Shown here one piece after another: positions 1 through 5,526 of a stretch of DNA of 7,189 nucleotides; the stretch's first letter is position 1, and every line of letters starts with the position of its first letter. The translations under genes and the position numbers were made by a program. Source of the DNA: an uncultured Prosthecobacter sp. (GTDB taxonomy: Bacteria > Verrucomicrobiota > Verrucomicrobiia > Verrucomicrobiales > Verrucomicrobiaceae). Under the pieces are notes generated by a model that was not told where the DNA came from, did not search any database, and saw only the letters and a program-made list of their open reading frames with translations. The DNA is taken from contig CANNUR010000152.1 in NCBI GenBank assembly GCA_947523045.1, positions 1-7,189 on the forward strand, given 5' to 3'.

Positions 1-2114
1 ACCTCGAGGAGGCCGGCCGCAAGCTCTATCAGGTCCACGTCGGTCAGCCCAAGAACCGCGCCCTGATGCGCTGCATGGAGGACCCGGACCTGCGCCGGGC
101 CATGGAGAAGGCCGAGCTGAAGCTGTATGAGGACACTCAGAAGAAGGATCTCTTCGCCCTCAAGGAGGAGCTGTTCTTCTCGATGGACCAGAAGTCGCAC
201 GATGCCGACCTCAGCGAGAAGGGGCGCAGTTTCCTCAGCCCCGACGAGCCCGACGCCTTCGTGCTGCCGGATCTGGCCACCCTGTTCTCGGAAATCGACG
301 TCGATCCCGCCCTTTCCGAGGCGCAGAAGGCCGCCAAAAAGACCGAGTTGCAGGATCGTCTGTCGCACCAGGGCCAGCGCATCCACCAGATCAGCCAGCT
401 GCTGCGCGCCTACTGCATCTACGAGAAGGACGTCGAGTACGTTGTCGAGGAGAACAAGGTCGTCATCGTCGACAGCCAAACCGGCCGCAAGATGCCGGGG
501 CGCCGCTGGAGCGACGGCCTGCACCAGGCGGTCGAAGCCAAGGAGGGCGTGCAGATCGACGCCGAGACCCAAACCCTGGCCACCATCACCATCCAGAACT
601 ACTTCCGCCTGTACCAGAAGCTGGGTGGCATGACCGGCACCGCCGAGACCGACGCCTCCGAATTTCATGACATCTACGGTCTCGACGTGTTGACCATTCC
701 GACCAACCGGGCGGTGAAGCGCGTCGACCACAACGACAGCATCTACAAGACCCGCCGCGAGAAGTATGCCGCCGTCATCGCCCTGATCCACGAACGCCAC
801 GCCAAGGGCCAGCCGATGCTGGTCGGCACCGCCAGCGTCGAGGCCTCGGAGACGGTCAGCCGCATGCTCAAGCTGCAGAAGATCCCGCACTCGGTACTCA
901 ACGCCAAGTACCACCGCCAGGAGGCGGAGATCGTCGCCCGCGCCGGCCAGCGCGGGGCGGTGACCATCTCCACCAACATGGCCGGCCGCGGCACAGACAT
1001 CAAGCTGGGCGAGGGGGTGGCCGAACTCGGCGGACTCTTTGTCATCGCCACCGAGCGCCACGAATCGCGCCGGGTCGACCGCCAGCTGCGCGGCCGCTGC
1101 GCGCGCCAGGGCGACCCCGGCGAGAGCAAGTTCTTTCTCAGCTTCGAGGACGACCTCATGCGCAACTTCGGCGCTGCCGATCGCATGACCAAGATCATGG
1201 AGCGCTTCGGCATGAAGGAGGGCGAGGAGCTTCAGCATCCCTGGCTCAACCGCAGCGTCGAAAGCGCCCAGAAGAAGGTCGAGCAGCGCAACTACACCTG
1301 GCGCAAGCGCGTGCTGGAGTATGACGACGTCATGAACCAGCAGCGCGAGGTCATCTACGAGCGCCGCAACGACGTGCTCAACAGCAATGACCCGCGCCTG
1401 CTCATCGACGAGGCGGTCAAGGAGGGCATCACCGAGCGCCTTGAGGAGTTCCTGCCCAAGGACAGTGGCAGCGACCTGGAGCCGGACCACGCCGGCCTGC
1501 TGCACTGGGTGAACACGACCTTCCCGATCGGCCTGCGCGAGTTCGACGACGCCTTCAAGGGGTTGTCCTACGAGGCGCAGTGCGAATGGCTGCGCGAGCG
1601 CATCCTGCACGCCTACGATGCCAAGGTGGCCGGCGCCAATCCGCAGGCGCTGCAGGAAATCGAGAAGATGATCCTGCTCAACGCCATCGACCGTCTCTGG
1701 CAGGAGCATCTCTACGCCCTCGATGCTCTCAAGGAGGGCATCTCCCTGCGCAGCTATGGCCAGAAGGATCCGCTCATCGAGTTCAAGCAGGAGGCCTTCG
1801 CCATCTTCGCCGACCTCATGCGCAGCATCAACGGCGAGGTCCTCGGCAACCTGTTCAAGAGCACCCAGCAGCTCGCCGCCTTCGAACAGTTCCTCGCCCA
1901 GCTCGCCCTGCAGCAGGCCGGCGCCGAACCGGCACCGCAGCGCCGCCCCGCCGAAGAGGAGCCGAAGCCGCACGATCCCGCCACCGAGGGCCCGCGCCTC
2001 ATCCTGCCGCGCGCCGCCCCCCAGGCCAGGCCCAGGCTCACGGCCGGACGCAACGACCCGTGCCCCTGCGGCAGCGGCAAGAAATTCAAGCAGTGCTGCG
2101 GCCGGATGGCGTAA
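1..2114 (+). CDS. secA: Protein translocase subunit SecA, 5'-truncated by the window edge
   Basis: SecA is the cytoplasmic ATPase motor that pushes unfolded preproteins through the SecYEG channel. The reading frame is open from the first complete codon (position 3), so the ATG at 66 is internal. The Walker A/B half (NBD1) lies off the left edge. What remains starts in the preprotein cross-linking region and continues through GRRWSDGLHQAVEAKEGVQI (about 498-557) and GGMTGTAE (624-647). NBD2 follows, with VGTASVEASE, TNMAGRGTDIKLG (972-1010) and QLRGRCARQGDPG (1083-1121). Next are the helical scaffold and wing domains. After a Pro/Ala-rich linker, the protein ends in a zinc-binding SEC-C tail, CPC-x8-CC (about 2046-2111), which in other bacteria contacts SecB or ribosomes. 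The Cys at 1098-1100, replacing the usual Ser/Ala, is a PVC-like signature in my memory. The gene is intact within the window. Identity is very secure. Confidence 0.98.
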   Translation, partial: LEEAGRKLYQVHVGQPKNRALMRCMEDPDLRRAMEKAELKLYEDTQKKDLFALKEELFFSMDQKSHDADLSEKGRSFLSPDEPDAFVLPDLATLFSEIDVDPALSEAQKAAKKTELQDRLSHQGQRIHQISQLLRAYCIYEKDVEYVVEENKVVIVDSQTGRKMPGRRWSDGLHQAVEAKEGVQIDAETQTLATITIQNYFRLYQKLGGMTGTAETDASEFHDIYGLDVLTIPTNRAVKRVDHNDSIYKTRREKYAAVIALIHERHAKGQPMLVGTASVEASETVSRMLKLQKIPHSVLNAKYHRQEAEIVARAGQRGAVTISTNMAGRGTDIKLGEGVAELGGLFVIATERHESRRVDRQLRGRCARQGDPGESKFFLSFEDDLMRNFGAADRMTKIMERFGMKEGEELQHPWLNRSVESAQKKVEQRNYTWRKRVLEYDDVMNQQREVIYERRNDVLNSNDPRLLIDEAVKEGITERLEEFLPKDSGSDLEPDHAGLLHWVNTTFPIGLREFDDAFKGLSYEAQCEWLRERILHAYDAKVAGANPQALQEIEKMILLNAIDRLWQEHLYALDALKEGISLRSYGQKDPLIEFKQEAFAIFADLMRSINGEVLGNLFKSTQQLAAFEQFLAQLALQQAGAEPAPQRRPAEEEPKPHDPATEGPRLILPRAAPQARPRLTAGRNDPCPCGSGKKFKQCCGRMA

Positions 2115-2130
2115 GTTTGTCTGAACCGTG

Positions 2131-2607
2131 ATGAACGAAGACACCCTGCAGTCGGCCTTGGAAAACCCGCAGAACCTCGGCGAAATGGCCGATGCCGACG
2201 CCGTCGGCACGGTCGGCAGCCCGGACTGCGGCGACATGGTGCGCATGTGGCTGAAGTTTCGCGAGCAGGACGGTCGCAAGGTCATCGACAAGGCGACCTT
2301 TCAAAGCTTCGGCTGCCAGACCGCGATCGCCGTGGCCAGCCTCGCCACCGAGCTCATCCGCGGCAAGACCCGGGAGGAGGCGCTGACACTTTCGGCCGAG
2401 GAATTGAGTGCACCGCTCGGGCCGCTGCCGCCGATGAAGATCCACTGCGGTCAGATGGTCGAGGGGGCGCTCAAGGCGGCCCTTGAGGCGGAGCAGGGAA
2501 CCTCCATACCGGCGGTCCCCGTCGTGCCGCAGGGACCGACCCTGGCCGACAGCCTCGCCGCCGCCGGCAAAACGGCCGGCAAGATCCGCATTGTCCTGGA
2601 ATCCTGA
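2131..2607 (+). CDS. NifU/IscU-type iron-sulfur cluster assembly scaffold protein
   Basis: This is a cytoplasmic scaffold on which a [2Fe-2S] cluster is built from cysteine-desulfurase sulfur and passed to apoproteins. The protein has 158 residues. The U-type domain (about 10-120) contains ENPQNLGEM, VGTVGSPDCGDM, QSFGCQTAIA and KIHCGQM. The three ligand cysteines are Cys33, Cys62 and Cys106, and Asp35 is the conserved Asp that tunes cluster release. LPPMK (99-103) matches the LPPVK motif by which the HscA chaperone recognises IscU. A tail of about 40 residues after the domain has no cysteines, so this is not a full NifU with ferredoxin and Nfu domains. I chose the ATG at 2131; a GTG at 2128 directly precedes it in frame. 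No clear ribosome binding site is visible. It sits 16 nt after secA and may be cotranscribed with it. No desulfurase gene is in view, so the choice between NifU-like and IscU-like naming stays open. Confidence 0.92.
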   Translation: MNEDTLQSALENPQNLGEMADADAVGTVGSPDCGDMVRMWLKFREQDGRKVIDKATFQSFGCQTAIAVASLATELIRGKTREEALTLSAEELSAPLGPLPPMKIHCGQMVEGALKAALEAEQGTSIPAVPVVPQGPTLADSLAAAGKTAGKIRIVLES

Positions 2608-2613
2608 GCCGCT

Positions 2614-3306
2614 TCAGCCCGCGCGGGTCTCGGTGCGCTTGGTCTTGTCGAAGCGGATGTCCTCGGCCTTCTCGATGAAGACCGTGTCCTCGCAGATGTT
2701 TTTGCAGTGGTCGCCGACGCGCTCCAGGAAGCGGGCGATGAAAATGAGGTGCAGGTAGCCTTCGAGCGGGGCGTTGCGTGCCTCCATGACCTGCAGCAGG
2801 GCCTGGTCGAGGTGCTTTTCGGCGGCGTCGAGTTCCTTGTCGCGCTGGCGGATCTCGGTGGCGGCCTCGGCATCGCCATCGCTGAAGGCCTGGATGGCGG
2901 CCTCGAGGTTGCGCGCGCAGAGGTGATACACCGGCTGGATCAGGCTGGTCTCGGGCATCTCCGGCAGCAGGTTGATGGCGCGCGCCCGCTTGGCAATGCT
3001 GCCGGCCTGGTCGGAGATGCGCTCGAGGTTGTTGGCGATGCGGATCGTGCCCATGACCTGGCGCAGGTCCTGGGCGGTGGGCTGAAACTTGAGCAGGATT
3101 TGCATGCCCAGCCGGTCGATGCTTTTTTCCAGCTCGTTGACGTCCTGGTCGGCGGCGATGGCGGCATTGCACAGGTCGGTGTCGCGCTCCATCAGTCCGC
3201 GCATGGCGCCGGCGAGGTTCTTGCGGGCGATGCTGGCCATGATCAGCACCTGGTCGCGCAGGCTGCGGAGGTTCTGGTCGAAGCTGGTGAGGATGTGGTC
3301 CTGCAT
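2614..3306 (-). CDS. phoU: Phosphate signalling complex protein PhoU
   Basis: PhoU is a cytoplasmic, peripheral-membrane regulator. It couples the PstSCAB phosphate transporter to the PhoR kinase and keeps PhoB inactive when phosphate is plentiful. The 230-residue product is the usual length and all-helical in character, with two tandem PhoU repeats. Each repeat carries the metal-binding E-x3-D signature: NNLERISDQAGSIAKRA (Glu95, Asp99) and RFLERVGDHCKNICED (Glu195, Asp199). The frame is open back to 3372, but the ATG at 3306 (MQDHILTSFDQNL) fits PhoU N-termini and leaves just 4 nt after the upstream phosphoesterase stop. That spacing suggests translational coupling, as no clear Shine-Dalgarno is seen. 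It is the last gene of a leftward operon and ends 6 nt from the convergent Fe-S scaffold gene. No pst transporter genes are in the window, which is a less common setting for phoU. Family assignment is firm. Confidence 0.96.
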   Translation of the reverse strand: MQDHILTSFDQNLRSLRDQVLIMASIARKNLAGAMRGLMERDTDLCNAAIAADQDVNELEKSIDRLGMQILLKFQPTAQDLRQVMGTIRIANNLERISDQAGSIAKRARAINLLPEMPETSLIQPVYHLCARNLEAAIQAFSDGDAEAATEIRQRDKELDAAEKHLDQALLQVMEARNAPLEGYLHLIFIARFLERVGDHCKNICEDTVFIEKAEDIRFDKTKRTETRAG

Positions 3307-3310
3307 GGGA

Positions 3311-4195
3311 TTACATGGCGGGTCGCGGCGCAGTTTCGCCCGAGCCGGGCGCGCCGGCAACCTCGGCGACATCGGCGCCGCCCTTCGGTTCGCGGCCAGT
3401 GCGCTCGCAGAACTGGTCGTAGGTGATCACTTCGAAGCGGCCGTCAAGGTGCTCGAGGATGGCGGTGAGCGATTCCACCCAGTCGCCCGAGTTCAGGTAG
3501 TGGGTGTCGCCGATGATTTTGTCGGCCGGGCTGTGGATGTGGCCGCAGATGATGCCCCGGCAGCCCTTGGCCCGGGCCAGTTCCTGCAGCTGCTCCTCGT
3601 AGCGCCCGACGAAGCTGACGGCGGACTTGACCTTGAGCTTGACCCAGCGGCTGAGCGAAAAACTCTCCTTGCCGCGCACGCGCCGCCACCAGTTGTAGAC
3701 GCGGTTGACGCGCAGCAGCAGGTTGTAGCCGATGCCGCCCAGGTGGGCAATCCAGGGGTGGTTGGTGGTGACGTGATCAAAGCCGTCGCCGTGCACCACC
3801 AGGTAGTCGCCGGCGCCCGTGCGGTGGATGTGCTCGCCGGTGATGAGAAAGTTGTCGAGAGCGATCGGGATGAAGCGGTCGAGGATGTCGTCGTGGTTGC
3901 CGCGCAGGTAGATGATCTGGGTGTTTTCCTTCTCCATCTTCCGCAGCACCGTACGGATAAAGTGGGTGTGCGCCTTGTTCCAGCCGCCGGCTCGGCGCAG
4001 GTGCCAGGCATCAATGATGTCGCCGTTGAGCACGAGCTTCTCGCACTGGGTGTTGCGCAGGAAGTGCGAGGCCTGCGCCGCCTTGCAGTCGGGCATGCCG
4101 AGGTGCACGTCGGAGACAAAGACCGTGCGCACGCGCAGCTTGGTCTTGGCGCCTGCGGGGGCTTCGGCGTCCGGGTCTTGACGGTCTTCAGGCAT
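3311..4195 (-). CDS. Calcineurin-like metallophosphoesterase (LpxH/COG2908 superfamily), candidate PlcP phospholipase C
   Basis: This is a 294-residue dinuclear-metal phosphoesterase. Metal-site motifs occur in canonical order: SDVHLG (Asp29, His31), GDIIDAWH (Asp59), GNHDD (Asn100, His101), HGDGFD (His135) and GHIH (His219, His221). Automatic annotation would probably call it UDP-2,3-diacylglucosamine diphosphatase (lipid A pathway). Enterobacterial LpxH, as I recall, has GNRD where this protein has GNHD. The C-terminal blocks SLSRWVKLKVKSAV, ICGHIHSP and YLNSGDWVESLTAI resemble PlcP-type proteins of Rhizobiales and roseobacters. PlcP cleaves phosphate headgroups from phospholipids under phosphate starvation. 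Its place between a GT4 glycosyltransferase and phoU, opposite phoBR, supports the PlcP reading. There is no signal peptide or membrane helix, but a Trp/Arg-rich patch (YNWWRRVRGK) could touch membranes. The ATG at 4195 is preferred. A TTG at 4231 overlaps the glycosyltransferase stop and would add 12 Pro-rich residues. The family is sure; the substrate is not. Confidence 0.9.
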   Translation of the reverse strand: MPEDRQDPDAEAPAGAKTKLRVRTVFVSDVHLGMPDCKAAQASHFLRNTQCEKLVLNGDIIDAWHLRRAGGWNKAHTHFIRTVLRKMEKENTQIIYLRGNHDDILDRFIPIALDNFLITGEHIHRTGAGDYLVVHGDGFDHVTTNHPWIAHLGGIGYNLLLRVNRVYNWWRRVRGKESFSLSRWVKLKVKSAVSFVGRYEEQLQELARAKGCRGIICGHIHSPADKIIGDTHYLNSGDWVESLTAILEHLDGRFEVITYDQFCERTGREPKGGADVAEVAGAPGSGETAPRPAM

Positions 4196-4227
4196 GGTGG
4201 GATTCAACGGTGGTCTGGGGGCGGGCG

Positions 4228-5370
4228 TCAAGGGCGGGCTGGCAGGACGGCGTGCAGTTCCGCCTCGAACTGTTCGATGACCTGCGGCCAGCCGTGTTCG
4301 AGGGCGGCGGTCCGGGCATTGGCGCGGCGATCGGCGTCGTTCCAGCCCTTGGCAGCGGCGCGGGTGCCGTCGAGGAAGGCGGTTTCGTCGCCAAGCGGGG
4401 CTAGCCAGCCGTTGGCGCCGTGGCGGAGCAACTGGCGCGGGCCTGCGTAGTCGTAGGCGACCGGCAGCAGGCCGGCGGCCAGGGCTTCAAGCACGACGTT
4501 GCCAAAGGTCTCGGTGACACTGGGGAAGAGGAAGACGTCGGCACTGGCGTAGTGGCGTGCGAGTTCCTCGCCGGTGCGCGCGCCGGCGAAGACGAAATCG
4601 GGCTGGGCGGCCTGTAGGGCCTGCCGGCGCGGGCCATCGCCGACAACGACGCAGGGGGCCTGCGGGTGGATCGTTCGGAAGGTTTGGAAGGCGCGTACCA
4701 GCAGATCGAGATTCTTTTCCGCCGCCACGCGGCCGACATAAAGTGCCACTGGCGTGGCGTCATCGGCGCCCCAGCTCCGACGCAGTTCCGCGCAGCGGCG
4801 CGCCGGGTCAAAGAGGGCGGTGTCGACGCCTCGGCCGAGCACGCCGACATTGCGCACACCCCAGTCTGTGAGCATGGCCGCCGTGTCGGCGCTCGGCGTC
4901 AGGGTGCGCGCGGTGCGGTTGTGCAGCGCGCACAGCAGCGGCCGGGCGAGGGCGGCGACACCGGGGGGCGCGTAATCGCCGAGGTAGGTTTGAAAATTCG
5001 TGTGGAAGCCCGAGACGACGGGTACGCCGGCCTGGCGGGCGGCGCGGATGGCCGCGAGGCCAAGCGGGGTCTCGGTGGCAACATAAAGGACATCCGGACG
5101 GAACTGATCGAAGAGTCGCCGCAGGCGGCCGCGCGTGGCCAGGCCGACCCGCAGGCCGGGGTAGCCGGGCAAGGGCAGGGAGGGCACCAAGTGGCGCGCC
5201 GGTCCGCCCGCAGGCTCGGCCGATTCCGCCGCACGGGTGGTGACGATCTCGACCGCATGCCCGCGTGCGGTCAGACCCCGGGCGAGGGTCGACAGCGTGC
5301 GCGCCACACCGTTGATCTCGGGCGGGTAGGTGTCGGTGATCAGCAGCAGCCTCATGGCGGGCGGTTTCAT
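4228..5370 (-). CDS. Glycosyltransferase family 4 (GT-B fold), candidate diacylglycerol glycosyltransferase (Agt-like)
   Basis: This is a 380-residue retaining GT-B enzyme that transfers a sugar from a nucleotide-sugar donor. The N-terminal acceptor domain begins LLLITDTYPPEINGVARTLS (8-27), with the flexible Gly-rich loop NGVART. It also contains SGFHTNFQTYLGDY (120-133), a motif type seen in lipid-directed GT4 enzymes such as SqdX/SQD2, MgtA/PimB and Agt. The C-terminal donor domain has GRGVD, LYVGRVAAEKNLDLLV (Arg214, Lys219 for donor phosphates), VVVGDGP and the E-x7-E motif TETFGNVVLEA (Glu287, Glu295). No signal peptide or membrane helix is seen, so it probably works at the inner membrane face. 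It is first in the operon, 32 nt before the phosphoesterase. A GAGG sequence 7 nt upstream supports ATG 5370 over the in-frame ATG at 5355. The pairing suggests glycosylation of diacylglycerol released by the phosphoesterase. Other lipid, polysaccharide or glycan acceptors remain possible. Confidence 0.92.
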   Translation of the reverse strand: MKPPAMRLLLITDTYPPEINGVARTLSTLARGLTARGHAVEIVTTRAAESAEPAGGPARHLVPSLPLPGYPGLRVGLATRGRLRRLFDQFRPDVLYVATETPLGLAAIRAARQAGVPVVSGFHTNFQTYLGDYAPPGVAALARPLLCALHNRTARTLTPSADTAAMLTDWGVRNVGVLGRGVDTALFDPARRCAELRRSWGADDATPVALYVGRVAAEKNLDLLVRAFQTFRTIHPQAPCVVVGDGPRRQALQAAQPDFVFAGARTGEELARHYASADVFLFPSVTETFGNVVLEALAAGLLPVAYDYAGPRQLLRHGANGWLAPLGDETAFLDGTRAAAKGWNDADRRANARTAALEHGWPQVIEQFEAELHAVLPARP

Positions 5371-5377
5371 GTACAGA

Positions 5378-5381
5378 CCTC
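5378..5381 (-). promoter_or_regulatory. Ribosome binding site of the glycosyltransferase gene
   Basis: On the minus strand a GAGG core lies 7 nt before the ATG at 5370. No comparable sequence precedes the second in-frame ATG at 5355, where the upstream bases are CCCGCC. This site therefore decides the start. It is the only clear Shine-Dalgarno sequence I find among the genes of this window. Confidence 0.6.
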
Positions 5382-5409
5382 AGACGACGCCCGCCTCAAA
5401 GTGTCGCAT

Positions 5410-5426
5410 GGTGACGAATCCGTCAC
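5410..5426. promoter_or_regulatory. Candidate operator A: GTGACG-N4-CGTCAC palindrome / 11-bp direct repeat
   Basis: The core 5411-5426 is a perfect inverted repeat with 6-bp arms around AATC. Read on the minus strand, the same DNA gives TTCGTGAC (5429-5422), TTCGTCAC (5418-5411) and a weaker TGCGACAC (5408-5401). These are spaced 11 and 10 bp apart. An 11-bp direct repeat with a GTCA-like core is the geometry of a PhoB box, although the bases match the enterobacterial CTGTCAT unit only partly. The site lies about 40 bp upstream of the glycosyltransferase start and upstream of the putative phoB promoter, so it could serve either gene. The repeat is seen directly; the binding protein is inferred. 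Confidence 0.5.
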
Positions 5427-5428
5427 GA

Positions 5429-5440
5429 AGCCCTTGGGCT
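5429..5440. repeat. Short inverted repeat AGCCC-TT-GGGCT (copy 1)
   Basis: This has 5-bp perfect arms with a 2-bp centre and lies 2 bp beyond operator A. The same arms recur at 5495-5508. The arms are short and GC-rich, so chance is possible; the recurrence within 156 bp is the reason to list it. Confidence 0.3.
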
Positions 5441-5461
5441 GCGATGGGATTGGTGTAGGAT
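5434..5461 (+). promoter_or_regulatory. phoB: Tentative sigma70-like promoter for phoB-phoR
   Basis: TTGGGC (5434-5439) and TAGGAT (5456-5461) are separated by 16 bp. They match the -35 consensus at 3 of 6 positions and the -10 consensus at 4 of 6. Transcription would start near 5468, inside the second palindrome, leaving a leader of about 59 nt. The weak -35 would fit an activator-dependent promoter. This is a low-confidence pattern match in GC-rich DNA. Confidence 0.25.
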
Positions 5462-5478
5462 GTGTCGTACTCGTCACC
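5462..5478. promoter_or_regulatory. Candidate operator B: second, inverted copy of the operator A motif
   Basis: The reverse complement of this stretch matches operator A at 14 of 17 positions, beginning with a shared GGTGACGA. By itself it is the palindrome GTGTCG-TACT-CGTCAC with one mismatched pair in its 6-bp arms. The centres of the two copies are 51 bp apart, close to five helical turns, so proteins bound at both would sit on the same DNA face. It overlaps the likely start region of phoB transcription. Which protein binds is unknown; PhoB itself and an unlinked dimeric regulator are both possible. Confidence 0.45.
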
Positions 5479-5494
5479 AATTCTCGTTTGTTGG

Positions 5495-5508
5495 AGCCCT
5501 CGGGGGCT
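5495..5508 (+). repeat. Inverted repeat AGCCC-TCGG-GGGCT (copy 2), possible leader hairpin of phoB
   Basis: The 5-bp perfect arms enclose the tetraloop-sized TCGG and end 18 nt before the phoB ATG. In the phoB mRNA this could fold as a short, GC-rich hairpin just upstream of a start that has no visible Shine-Dalgarno. There is no U-run after it, so it is not an intrinsic terminator. A role in translation control is only an inference. Confidence 0.3.
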
Positions 5509-5526
5509 GGTGTACTTCCGCGTCCT

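Noticed and set aside
2618..2627. CCCGCGCGGG palindrome near the phoU 3' end
   Set aside because: It lies inside phoU coding sequence, has no loop and no T-run, and such GC palindromes are expected at this base composition.
3307..3372. N-terminal extension of PhoU by 22 codons
   Set aside because: It overlaps the end of the phosphoesterase gene. The Arg/Pro-rich residues are unlike PhoU, and MQDHILTSFD is the normal beginning.
3089..4450. 453-codon open frame on the plus strand opposite phoU and the phosphoesterase
   Set aside because: It is a shadow of the minus-strand genes. The translation is low-complexity Val/Ala/Asp-rich with no motif, while the opposite frames encode intact PhoU and metallophosphoesterase signatures.
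4666..5526. Upstream extension of the PhoB frame by 287 codons
   Set aside because: The frame is open only because it is antisense to the glycosyltransferase. The receiver domain starts right at the ATG at 5527, as in the family.
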